Source: CANKHA01 sp035699705 (GTDB taxonomy: Bacteria > Pseudomonadota > Alphaproteobacteria > Rhizobiales > Xanthobacteraceae). From it: 64,000 nt of DNA. The notes below the pieces were generated by a model. That model searched no databases and was not told the DNA's origin. It saw nothing but the letters and a program-made list of their open reading frames with translations. Both the position numbers and the translations under genes were made by a program. Below, in pieces: positions 52,639 through 60,128 of the stretch (the stretch's first letter is position 1; each line of letters opens with the position of its first letter). The DNA lies in contig DASSPI010000066.1 in NCBI GenBank assembly GCA_035699705.1, positions 1-64,000 on the forward strand, read 5' to 3'.

Positions 52639-52818
52639 TTAAGAGACTGTCGGCGACCGTCCGCGCAACAGTGCGACCACCGCCGAGATCGCGAACAGGA
52701 TGATCGCGACGAAGAACACGAGTTTGGCCGCTTCTACTGCCACGCCTGCGATGCCGCCGAAGCCGAGAAGCGCGGCGATCAGCGCAACCACAAGAAAAGT
52801 AAGAGCCCAGCCTAACAT
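52639..52818 (-). CDS. DUF1328 (YtjA-like) small membrane protein
   Basis: This encodes a 59-residue protein of the DUF1328 family: two transmembrane helices (LGWALTFLVVALIAALLGF and AAKLVFFVAIILFAISAVVAL) with the GGIAGVAVEAAK loop and a basic end. AAGGAGAC precedes the ATG at 52818. These proteins are widespread and membrane-located with no assigned activity. The gene is below most ORF-length limits. It is divergent from ligD, with candidate stress promoters facing both ways in the gap. Confidence 0.88.
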   Translation of the reverse strand: MLGWALTFLVVALIAALLGFGGIAGVAVEAAKLVFFVAIILFAISAVVALLRGRSPTVS

Positions 52819-52857
52819 CGGACGTCTCCTTATTGGTGTTGTAACCGCTGCGAGATA

Positions 52858-52883
52858 AACTCTGGGCGCATGCGAATAGTTCC
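52858..52883 (-). promoter_or_regulatory. probable EcfG-type promoter of the DUF1328 gene
   Basis: On the minus strand, GGAAC (52883-52879), 17 bases, then AGTT (52861-52858), one base from CGTT and within the accepted spacing. Confidence 0.5.
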
Positions 52884-52902
52884 GGTGGCAACGGCGTCGC
52901 GA

Positions 52903-52927
52903 GGAACCCCAGGTTGTCCATGACGTT
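52903..52927 (+). promoter_or_regulatory. EcfG-type promoter of ligD (exact match)
   Basis: GGAAC (52903-52907), 16 bases, CGTT (52924-52927). Transcription would begin about 22 bases before the ligD ATG. Confidence 0.75.
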
Positions 52928-52956
52928 GCAAATTCATCGCAATCAGACACGAATCA

Positions 52957-55650
52957 ATGGCACTTCAGACCTACTGGACCAAACGCCGCTTCGGGATCAC
53001 GCCCGAGCCGCGCGGCAAGACCGGAAAACGCGGGGGCAATGCTTTCGTCATTCAGAAGCATGCCGCGACCCGGCTGCATTACGATTTGCGGCTTGAACTT
53101 GACGGCGTGATGAAGAGCTGGGCCGTGACCCGCGGGCCGAGCCTCGTTCCCGGCGAGAAGCGGCTCGCGGTGCATGTAGAAGACCATCCGATCGAATACA
53201 ACAAATTCGAGGGCACGATTCCGCAGGGTCAATACGGCGGCGGGACCGTGATGATCTGGGATCGCGGCACCTGGGAACCAGAAGGTGATGCGCACCGCGG
53301 CTACAAGAAGGGCCATCTGAATTTCCGCCTCGAGGGGACCAAGCTGCATGGCAGCTGGCACCTCGTGCGCATGCATAAACGTCCGGGCGAGAAGCGCGAA
53401 AATTGGCTCTTGATCAAATCGGATGACGACTTTGCGCGCAGCGCCAAGGACCCTGACATCCTCGAACAAGAGGACCTTTCGGCCGCGACCGGCCGGAGCA
53501 TGGATGAGATCGCCGGCGCCGAAGGCGCCGTATGGCACAGCAACCGCCCGGTGAAAGAGAACGCTGCCGGCTTAAAACGGGTGAGCCGCGCGAAGCCGGC
53601 GCAGAAGATTGCCAAGAAGACAAGCAGGACCAAACCGAAAGCCGCCCCCCGCGCGCGCAATGGCAAAGGCATCAGCAAAGCCAAAGCCGGCAAACGCAAG
53701 GCGAAGACCAAGAAGGCCAAGGCAGAACCGGTTCCGGGCGCGCGCCGCACTCCCCTGCCCGACTTCGTCCCGCCCTGTCTCGCGCTGCTCGGCGTCACCG
53801 CGCCCGACAGCGCCGACTGGATCCACGAAATCAAGTTTGACGGCTACCGCATGCAGGCCCGGGTCGATAACGGCAAGGCGCGGCTCCTGACGCGCAAAGC
53901 GCTCGACTGGACCGACAAATTTGCTCCGATCGCGGATGCGCTGGAGACACTGCCGGTGGAGCAGGCGATTCTCGACGGCGAAATCGTTTCCGAGAACGAC
54001 GACGGCGTCGCGACCTTCTCCCAACTGCAGCAGGATTTGAAGGAAGGCCGCAGCGAAAACTTCGTCTATTATGTTTTCGATCTGCTGCACCAAGACGGTT
54101 ACGACCTTACGGCCGTGCCACTGGAAACGCGCAAGCAGGCTTTGGCCGACTTGCTGGCGGGCTCCGATCTCCGCCAGGTGCGCCTGAGCGAGCATTTCAC
54201 CGAATCCGGAACGACGCTGCTCAAGCACGCATGCAAGATCGGACTGGAAGGCATCATCTCCAAGCGGCGCAGCGCGCCTTATCGTCCCGGGCGCGGCGGC
54301 GATTGGATCAAGACCAAATGCTCCGACCGGCAGGAATTCGTCGTGGCGGGCTACGCGCCCTCGACCGTGGACCCGCGGGCGATCGGCGCCTTGATCCTTG
54401 CGTATAACCGGGACGGAAAGTTGCACTATGCCGGCCGCGTCGGCACCGGCTATACCCACAAAATGGCGCGCGAGCTCTGGACAAAGCTGCAGCCCCTGCG
54501 CCGGGACAAGCCACCCTTCGCCACCGCGCCGGTGGAAGAAACACGCGCCCGCAACGCGAAATGGGTCGAGCCGAAACTTGTGGCCGAAGTCGACCTGCGG
54601 GGCTGGACGCATGGCGAGCGCGTGCGGCAGGCTTCCTTCCAGGGATTGCGCGAGGACAAATCTGCCCAGGAAGTCGTGCGGGAGTTCAAAGCCATGGTGA
54701 CAGCCAACGGCCCACGGCGAACGGCGGCGAAGCGCGTTGCGGCCAAGGCGGCGGTGAAGAAGCCAGTTGCGAACAAAACCGCGACGGCGGGCGTCACCTT
54801 GAGCAATCCTGACCGCGTCTATTGGGAAGATGCCGGCGTCACCAAGCAGGACCTCGCGGATTTCTACACGCGGATATGGAAATGGATGGCGCCGCATGTG
54901 ACCGGGCGCGTGCTTGCCTTGTTGCGCTGTCCGGAAGGCGCCGCGGGCGAGTGCTTTTTCCAGAAACACGCGTCCGCCGGGGTCGACCAGAAGCGGCTGC
55001 ATCTTGTGGCCGAACCCGACGGTGACAAGGCTATCTCGGTGGACGGCCTGGAAGGCGTCATTGCCCTGGTGCAGGCCGGGGTGCTGGAAATCCATACCCG
55101 CGGCTCCAGCATCGATCACCTCGAGCAGGCGGACCGGCTTGTCTTTGACCTCGATCCCGGCCCGGGCATCGGCTGGAAAGATATCGTCGCTGCCGCGCGT
55201 GAAGTGCGTGAGCGCCTCGCAGCGCTAGAACTCAAGGCCTTTCTCAAGACCACTGGCGGCAAGGGCCTGCATGTGGTGCTGCCGATCCGCCCGACGCCAT
55301 GGGACGAAGCAAAAGATTTCTGCCGCCGCGTCGCGGAGCAAATGTCGACCGACACTCCCGGCCGCTTCACCGCGACCGTGAAGAAATCGGCGCGCGGCAA
55401 CCGCATCTTTGTCGATTATCTGCGCAACAGCCGGGAGGCGACCGCCGTCGCCCCTTATTCCACCCGCGCTCGGCCCGGCGCGCCGGTATCGGTGCCGATC
55501 GCCTGGGAAGAGCTTAATACGCTCAAATCGGCAAGCCAATATACGGTGCTCAACCTGCCGCAGCGATTGTCGCGCCTGCGCGCCGACCCATGGAAAGGTA
55601 TCGGGAAGCTCAAACAGGCGCTGCCCGATCCCAAGCGCATGCGCAGATAA
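52957..55650 (+). CDS. ligD: multidomain DNA ligase D (NHEJ)
   Basis: This encodes an 897-residue enzyme joining double-strand DNA breaks with Ku. Order: 3'-phosphoesterase (about 1-190: FVIQKHAATRLHYDLRLE, HVEDHPIEY, GGGTVMIWDRG), a Lys-rich linker (about 200-255), an ATP-dependent ligase (HEIKFDGYR, adenylation Lys near 293; DGEIVSEN; LEGIISKRR), and a primase-polymerase (about 610-890: FDLDPGPG with metal Asp near 731/733; FLKTTGGKGLHVV). The PE-ligase-polymerase order is typical of alphaproteobacteria. No ku gene is adjacent. An exact EcfG promoter precedes it, fitting stationary-phase or desiccation repair. Confidence 0.95.
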   Translation: MALQTYWTKRRFGITPEPRGKTGKRGGNAFVIQKHAATRLHYDLRLELDGVMKSWAVTRGPSLVPGEKRLAVHVEDHPIEYNKFEGTIPQGQYGGGTVMIWDRGTWEPEGDAHRGYKKGHLNFRLEGTKLHGSWHLVRMHKRPGEKRENWLLIKSDDDFARSAKDPDILEQEDLSAATGRSMDEIAGAEGAVWHSNRPVKENAAGLKRVSRAKPAQKIAKKTSRTKPKAAPRARNGKGISKAKAGKRKAKTKKAKAEPVPGARRTPLPDFVPPCLALLGVTAPDSADWIHEIKFDGYRMQARVDNGKARLLTRKALDWTDKFAPIADALETLPVEQAILDGEIVSENDDGVATFSQLQQDLKEGRSENFVYYVFDLLHQDGYDLTAVPLETRKQALADLLAGSDLRQVRLSEHFTESGTTLLKHACKIGLEGIISKRRSAPYRPGRGGDWIKTKCSDRQEFVVAGYAPSTVDPRAIGALILAYNRDGKLHYAGRVGTGYTHKMARELWTKLQPLRRDKPPFATAPVEETRARNAKWVEPKLVAEVDLRGWTHGERVRQASFQGLREDKSAQEVVREFKAMVTANGPRRTAAKRVAAKAAVKKPVANKTATAGVTLSNPDRVYWEDAGVTKQDLADFYTRIWKWMAPHVTGRVLALLRCPEGAAGECFFQKHASAGVDQKRLHLVAEPDGDKAISVDGLEGVIALVQAGVLEIHTRGSSIDHLEQADRLVFDLDPGPGIGWKDIVAAAREVRERLAALELKAFLKTTGGKGLHVVLPIRPTPWDEAKDFCRRVAEQMSTDTPGRFTATVKKSARGNRIFVDYLRNSREATAVAPYSTRARPGAPVSVPIAWEELNTLKSASQYTVLNLPQRLSRLRADPWKGIGKLKQALPDPKRMRR

Positions 55651-55676
55651 GTCCCGGAGTAAGTTCTCGGCCTGGG

Positions 55677-56165
55677 TTAAGCCGTCATCGCCTCCTTGTT
55701 GACAGAGCTTTCCGCGATCTTGGTCAAAAGCTCGTCGGTCTGCTTTTCTTCTTCCAAGGTCTGGTGCAAGAGGCGTGCGAGTTGCGGTTTCCCGAGCTGC
55801 TTCGCCCATGCGCAGAGCGTGCCATAGCGAGCAATCTCGTAATGTTCGGCAGCCTGCGCGGCACCAATCAGGCCGGCGTCCAAGGTATCCTCGTCTTCGA
55901 CCTCGTCCATGACTTCCTTGCCTTCCTGGATGATCCCCAGGATGGCGTCACATTTTTTGGCCCTTGGCTTCTTTTGGATCATCTCGAAGGCCTGCTCCAG
56001 CCGTCCGATCTGTCCTTCGGTCTGATCTCGGTGTGTAAGGAAGGCCTGCGAGAGTTCCCCGTTGGAAGCCTGTTTGGCCATTTTCGGCAGGGTCTTCAGC
56101 AGCTGTTTCTCGGCGTAATAAACATCCTGCAGCAAGCCGTATAAGAGGTCTTCTAGGGTTTTCAT
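55677..56165 (-). CDS. DUF892 ferritin-like protein (YciE/YciF family)
   Basis: This encodes a 162-residue four-helix ferritin-like protein. TLEDLLYGLLQDVYYAEKQLLKTLPKM, then HRDQTEGQIGRLEQAFEM, AAQAAEHYEIARYGTL and QTLEEEKQTDELL provide the helix set with the Glu and His residues expected for a di-iron site. Such proteins are induced by osmotic or general stress in enterics and rhizobia, and probably protect against iron or oxidant damage. The ATG at 56165 is the natural start; a longer frame upstream is Cys/Arg-rich. An exact EcfG promoter precedes it. Confidence 0.9.
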   Translation of the reverse strand: MKTLEDLLYGLLQDVYYAEKQLLKTLPKMAKQASNGELSQAFLTHRDQTEGQIGRLEQAFEMIQKKPRAKKCDAILGIIQEGKEVMDEVEDEDTLDAGLIGAAQAAEHYEIARYGTLCAWAKQLGKPQLARLLHQTLEEEKQTDELLTKIAESSVNKEAMTA

Positions 56166-56236
56166 GAGTTCTTTCTCCGGTGGTTGGCGCGGAATATTCC
56201 AGGGAGGCAGGCGCGCTTCTTTGCGACCGCAGGAGC

Positions 56237-56261
56237 AACGCCCAATCAATGGCCGGGTTCC
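56237..56261 (-). promoter_or_regulatory. EcfG-type promoter of the DUF892 gene (exact match)
   Basis: On the minus strand, GGAAC (56261-56257), 16 bases, CGTT (56240-56237), about 65 bases before the start codon. Confidence 0.75.
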
Positions 56262-56274
56262 GGTTAGGCTCGGC

Positions 56275-56299
56275 GGAACGCGCGATATTCAACGGCGTT
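56275..56299 (+). promoter_or_regulatory. EcfG-type promoter of the iron-permease-family gene (exact match)
   Basis: GGAAC (56275-56279), 16 bases, CGTT (56296-56299), facing right only 13 bases from the leftward site. The two form a back-to-back divergent pair. Confidence 0.75.
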
Positions 56300-56391
56300 A
56301 GGCGGTGGAGCTTGCTCGTTACGGTGCGGGGCGCGGACACAAGGCTTTGGGCAAAGAGCGTTAATTCAGGATTTTTGGACGGAGATCATTC

Positions 56392-56877
56392 ATGGCGCGC
56401 AAAAAGAATGCCGGCGCAAAGCGTCTGCGCAATTCCGACGACGCCTCGCCTTCCCGGGGCAAGCAGATCCAGGAATGGTTCAGTTTGTTCTCGCAGGCGA
56501 CCGCCTGGGTTACCGGGCGCCCCGCAACCTTCCTGCTTGCCTTTACGGTCATCGTCGTTTGGGCCGCAACCGGACCGATTTTCGATTACAGTGATACTTG
56601 GCAGCTCGTGATCAATACCGGCACCACGATCGTGACCTTCCTTATGGTTTTTTTGATTCAGAACACCCAGTACCGCGACACCATGGCCATTCAGTTGAAG
56701 CTGGCCGAGCTCATCCTGGCGTTGAAAGGCGTGCCGAATAAATTTGCAATGATCGAAGACCTTTCAGATGAAGAACTGGAGGCGCTGCACGAGCAGTGCA
56801 GAACCCAGGCTGAAACCGCGCGTGAGCATGCTGACACAGCGCTTGAGCATCTCGAGCGTCGGAAGACGAAAAGCTAG
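56392..56877 (+). CDS. low-affinity iron permease family membrane protein
   Basis: This encodes a 161-residue inner-membrane protein. Two helices at about residues 42-60 (PATFLLAFTVIVVWAATGP) and 72-90 (VINTGTTIVTFLMVFLIQ) are followed by the family signature FLIQNTQYRDTMAIQLKLAEL and IEDLSDEELEALHEQ in a cytoplasmic helix. This is the bacterial Fe_perm_2-type family named after yeast Fet4, but iron transport has not been shown for the bacterial members. It is divergent from the ferritin-like gene, with matching stress promoters, so a joint role in stress-phase iron handling is plausible. Confidence 0.85.
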   Translation: MARKKNAGAKRLRNSDDASPSRGKQIQEWFSLFSQATAWVTGRPATFLLAFTVIVVWAATGPIFDYSDTWQLVINTGTTIVTFLMVFLIQNTQYRDTMAIQLKLAELILALKGVPNKFAMIEDLSDEELEALHEQCRTQAETAREHADTALEHLERRKTKS

Positions 56878-56938
56878 CACGGCCGATCTGGATACCGACC
56901 GGCGCGCCGCCTGTCGCTAGGTTCGACGTTTCATAACG

Positions 56939-56966
56939 CAAGGCCCCGTCATGGGACGGGCCTTTT
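56939..56966 (+). terminator. intrinsic terminator, convergent genes
   Basis: AAGGCCCCGTC and GACGGGCCTT form a stem with one bulged C and are followed by TTT. It lies between the permease (+) and EAL (-) genes. Confidence 0.7.
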
Positions 56967-56992
56967 TCGCGTGGGCATCGATCGGAGGAGAG

Positions 56993-57940
56993 TTAGATCC
57001 GCGATCCTGCCGCCATCGGCATCCGCTCCATCGCGGCGGGTGCGGCGGCGGGCGCCTCGGCAGCATGTTGCGCGGCCGGTTTGTTCAGGCGCTGCCGCAG
57101 CAATCCAAGGAAACGCTCCTGCGGCATGGGCGGTGCGATCAGGACGCCCTGGCCGAAATCGCAACCCATCACCACCAGGGCTTGCAGGTCGATCGCGGCC
57201 TCCACGCCTTCGGCGACGGCGGCGCTGCCAAAGCGGTGCGCCAGATCGATCGCCGTCTGGCAGATCGCGGCATTGGTCGCATCGGTGGCGCAATTCTTCA
57301 CGAAGCTGGAGTCGAGCTTGAGCTCGGCGAAAGGCAAATCGCGCAAGCTGGAAAAGGACGAATAGCCGGCGCCGAAATCATCTATCGAAATGGTGATGCC
57401 GCTGACGCGAAGCTGCGTCGCGATTTCATGCGCCTGCTTGATGTCCCGCACGATCTGGTCTTCGGTGACTTCGAGAATGATGCCCGGCCAGTGATCGGCC
57501 TTCGGACGATTTTCGCGCACCAGCGTAGGGATCGGCAGCTTGAGCAGCACGCTGACCGGAACATTGATGGCAAGATGCAGATTGAAGCCGGCGGCATCGA
57601 ACGTCGACCAGGTGCGCAAGGTGGACAACAACGCATGCTCGGCGAGCAGCATCGTGCCTTCCTCGCTGGCATAGGGCAGAAAACTTCCCGGCAGCAGCAC
57701 GCCGAAGCTCGGATGGCGGATGCGCGCCAGCGCCTCGGCGCCGGCGAGGCATTTACGCTTCAGATCAATCTTCGGCTGATACCAGATCTCGAACCAGTTG
57801 TTGCGCAGGGCATCGGCGATTTCGATCCGGGGCCGCCCATTTGGCAACATGGAATCAAAAAGCGAGCGGCGCTCGGTCTCGTCGAGATTGCTCATGGGGC
57901 CGGACCAGCGCCGTAACTCGTCAGCCGGGTCCCGCGCCAT
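56993..57940 (-). CDS. EAL-domain c-di-GMP phosphodiesterase
   Basis: This encodes a 315-residue cytoplasmic protein with a single EAL domain (about residues 40-285). Catalytic features are intact: AGAEALARIRHP (EAL), INVPVSVL (Asn), ILEVTEDQI (Glu), IDDFGAGYSSFSSL (loop 6), ELKLDSSFV (Lys) and AVAEGVE (Glu). It should hydrolyse cyclic di-GMP to pGpG, affecting motility and biofilm. No sensory domain is attached. I start at the ATG at 57940, with GAGG upstream, rather than a TTG at 57952. It is alone on its transcript. Confidence 0.92.
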   Translation of the reverse strand: MARDPADELRRWSGPMSNLDETERRSLFDSMLPNGRPRIEIADALRNNWFEIWYQPKIDLKRKCLAGAEALARIRHPSFGVLLPGSFLPYASEEGTMLLAEHALLSTLRTWSTFDAAGFNLHLAINVPVSVLLKLPIPTLVRENRPKADHWPGIILEVTEDQIVRDIKQAHEIATQLRVSGITISIDDFGAGYSSFSSLRDLPFAELKLDSSFVKNCATDATNAAICQTAIDLAHRFGSAAVAEGVEAAIDLQALVVMGCDFGQGVLIAPPMPQERFLGLLRQRLNKPAAQHAAEAPAAAPAAMERMPMAAGSRI

Positions 57941-58220
57941 GGCCTGCCTCAAAGCTTGTTTGCACGTGATGATATAGCCTTGACAACGTTAACCAATCGT
58001 AATGCATGCCCTTTCCGCGCCGGGAAACGGGCGCTTTCGCTTGCGCCGGGAAATGCATCGTGCCGCCCAGCACCGGGCGCGCTCCTTAACATCAACATCG
58101 GCCGTCCGCTCAGGCCCTCCCGCAAGCAGCGGGACATGAGCGGTATTTTCAGCCAGATGGTGGGGTTAATGCGACGGGGGGCCGTGCTATCCTGCGCTCC
58201 TGAACAGCGTGGTTCGAGAT

Positions 58221-58562
58221 ATGCCGGCACAGCACGAAACGCAGGAGCAAGAGACCGGCCGGATCGTGCTGTTTCCGACCCGCACCTCCCCGGGTAAGGG
58301 AAAGCCGCGAACGGGCGCCGGCCAGGCCGAGGTCTGTAAGCCCGAGGTCGAAGACCTGCGAAAATACGAGCACGGCACGGAGCCCGACGACTATCGCCGC
58401 CGCATGATCATCAACGCTGCGGCTTTTGCATTCATCGCAGTATTGACGTTCGCCGGAATCTGGCTCGCTGAGCAGTTCGCCCTGCTGCAAAAGAATCAGG
58501 ACTGCGTGTTTGCGGGCCGGAAGAATTGCACCGAGATCAACGCGCCTATCCTTGATCGCTGA
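58221..58562 (+). CDS. bitopic membrane protein, unrecognised
   Basis: This encodes a 113-residue protein with a polar N-terminal half (RIVLFPTRTSPGKGKPR ... EDLRKYEHGTEPDDYRRRM), one transmembrane helix (about residues 65-83, INAAAFAFIAVLTFAGIWLA) and a short C-terminal tail with two cysteines (DCVFAGRKNC). The RIVLFPTR and YEHxxEPDDYRxRM pieces look like a conserved small rhizobial family, but no function is known. The ATG at 58221 or a GTG at 58209 could start it; no strong binding site separates them. Confidence 0.65.
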   Translation: MPAQHETQEQETGRIVLFPTRTSPGKGKPRTGAGQAEVCKPEVEDLRKYEHGTEPDDYRRRMIINAAAFAFIAVLTFAGIWLAEQFALLQKNQDCVFAGRKNCTEINAPILDR

Positions 58563-58575
58563 ATCGGTTTTGCGC

Positions 58576-58977
58576 TCAGGCCTTGTTCCCGACCACGGCG
58601 AGCGTGACGGGGGCGAGCCCCCAGCCCAAGCCAATCTCGCGCGCAGCCGCAGGTGACAGATCAATCACGCGTCCGCGGATGAAAGGTCCCCGATCGATGA
58701 TGCGGACCACCACCGATTTCCCGTTCCTTCGGTTGGTGACGCGGACCTTGGTGCCGAAGCGGAACGTGCGATGCGCGGCGACGAGGCGATTGAAGTTGAG
58801 GATTTCGCCACTCGCGCTCCGGCGTGGCTTTTTGTACTTATAAACCGAGGCGATGCCGGTCAGCGACGGCGGCGGTAGCTTCGGTATCTTTTTCTTCGCC
58901 GCCTGTGCGGCGAGCGCTGTTTCCGCGACAAGAAGAAAAACGGACGTGGCAATAATGCCGCTCAAAATTTTATGCAC
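58576..58977 (-). CDS. rlpA: RlpA-like double-psi beta-barrel lipoprotein/secreted protein
   Basis: This encodes a 133-residue exported RlpA-family protein. The signal peptide (VHKILSGIIATSVFLLVAETALA) is followed by TGIASVYKYKKPRRSASGEILNF (catalytic-barrel start), LVAAHRTFRFGTKVRVTNRRNG, VVVRIIDRGPF and VIDLSPAAAREIG. It is the short form without SPOR. In Pseudomonas RlpA is a septal lytic transglycosylase acting on naked glycan. The GTG at 58977 has AGGGGG before it; an upstream start at 59094 would place residues in front of the signal peptide. No lipobox Cys is seen. Confidence 0.87.
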   Translation of the reverse strand: MHKILSGIIATSVFLLVAETALAAQAAKKKIPKLPPPSLTGIASVYKYKKPRRSASGEILNFNRLVAAHRTFRFGTKVRVTNRRNGKSVVVRIIDRGPFIRGRVIDLSPAAAREIGLGWGLAPVTLAVVGNKA

Positions 58978-59363
58978 GAATGTCCCCCTGCCGTTCGGGA
59001 CTATATCGCCATAGGGGCGCGAAACAGCCCCGATTACCGACGCCGCGAACGTTAATTGAGGCGAAGGGTTACCGCAGCCCCTGGCTGGATCCACCCGGTC
59101 TCCGTTCTATCCCCTCTCGATATCCTCCGTCCCGCGGGCTTTATAACCTGCGCGGCGGCGGCTTGGTGAAGGGGCGGAAAGCACTTTCCCAGTCCACTGC
59201 GGCAGATTGGCAACGCCCCGGCCGCCATTGAACTCCCTGGGTCTCTTCGCTATACGGGCACTCGACCTCGCGGGGGATCAGCCGGTCCGGACAAGTCCTG
59301 CCCTCAGGCGGATAAGCCGTCCGCACTGCTTTTCCGAAACTCCTTTCCCATCAGAGATTTAGC
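58978..59363. other. intergenic region before acpXL
   Basis: These 386 bases separate the divergent rlpA and acpXL genes. Short frames exist but lack ribosome binding sites and protein-like content. It must hold the acpXL-operon promoter, but I cannot point to clear boxes, and no EcfG-type site is present. Confidence 0.4.
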
Positions 59364-59645
59364 ATGTCTTCGACCTTTGACACCGTGGCTAAGATCATCG
59401 CCGAGACTTGCGATATACCGATCGAAACGATCACCCCCGAGAGCCACGCCATTAACGATTTGGGAATCGACAGCCTGGACTTCCTCGACATCGCCTTTGC
59501 CATCGACAAGGCCTTCGGTATCAAGCTCCCGCTCGAGCAATGGACACAGGAAGTGAACGACGGCAAGGCCACTACCGAGCAATATTTCGTCATGAAGAAT
59601 CTCTGCGCGCGCATCGATGAGCTGGTCGCTGCGAAGGGCGCGTGA
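59364..59645 (+). CDS. acpXL: acyl carrier protein AcpXL
   Basis: This encodes a 93-residue specialised acyl carrier protein for the very-long-chain (C28-type) fatty acid of rhizobial lipid A. The phosphopantetheine Ser lies in the motif GIDSLDFLDIAFAID (near residue 38). Helix ends match AcpXL: PIETITPESHAINDLG and IKLPLEQWTQEV. It leads a six-gene run acpXL, fabZ, two ketosynthases, dehydrogenase and lpxXL that is conserved in Hyphomicrobiales. This is the best single taxonomic marker in the window. Confidence 0.95.
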   Translation: MSSTFDTVAKIIAETCDIPIETITPESHAINDLGIDSLDFLDIAFAIDKAFGIKLPLEQWTQEVNDGKATTEQYFVMKNLCARIDELVAAKGA

Positions 59646-59654
59646 ATCAATCGG

Positions 59655-60128
59655 ATGCGTCTAGAATATTTCCAGCTGCTCGACCGCATCGTCGAACTGG
59701 ATCTTGCCAACCGCACCATCCGGACCGAAGCGACCGTCCCGCTCGAAAGCACCATCTTCCAGGGACATTTTCCCGGCTATCCCCTGATGCCGGGCGTGCT
59801 GCTGCTGGAAACGATGGCGCAGACCTCGGGCTGGCTTATCATCGCCCTGACGAAATTCGAACGCATGCCGTTCCTCGCCGCGTTCAAGGAAGCGAAATTG
59901 CGCACTTTCATCCCGCCGGGAACGAAGCTCTCCGCTTCGGCGAAGCTCGAGCACGAAGGCTCCGGGTATGCAGTGGCGCAGGCCGAGATCCGCGTCGACG
60001 GCAAGGTCACCTGTGACTGCGACATCACGTTCCGTGTCGTGCATTTTCCCGCGCCGGACCTGAAGAGCTATATGCAGAAAGAAGCCGAGCGCCTGCAGTT
60101 CCCCATGGGAGCGATCGCCGATGGCTGA
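59655..60128 (+). CDS. fabZ: beta-hydroxyacyl-ACP dehydratase (FabZ-like)
   Basis: This encodes a 157-residue hotdog-fold dehydratase of the VLCFA cluster. The catalytic His is in FQGHFPGYPLMPGVLLLETMAQ, with the Glu in LETMAQ. The central strand region LRTFIPPGTKLSASAKLEH fits FabZ/FabA-like proteins. It would dehydrate 3-hydroxyacyl intermediates on AcpXL. The ATG at 59655 lies nine bases after acpXL and its stop overlaps the next gene's start by eight bases. The length is slightly above normal FabZ. Confidence 0.92.
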   Translation: MRLEYFQLLDRIVELDLANRTIRTEATVPLESTIFQGHFPGYPLMPGVLLLETMAQTSGWLIIALTKFERMPFLAAFKEAKLRTFIPPGTKLSASAKLEHEGSGYAVAQAEIRVDGKVTCDCDITFRVVHFPAPDLKSYMQKEAERLQFPMGAIADG

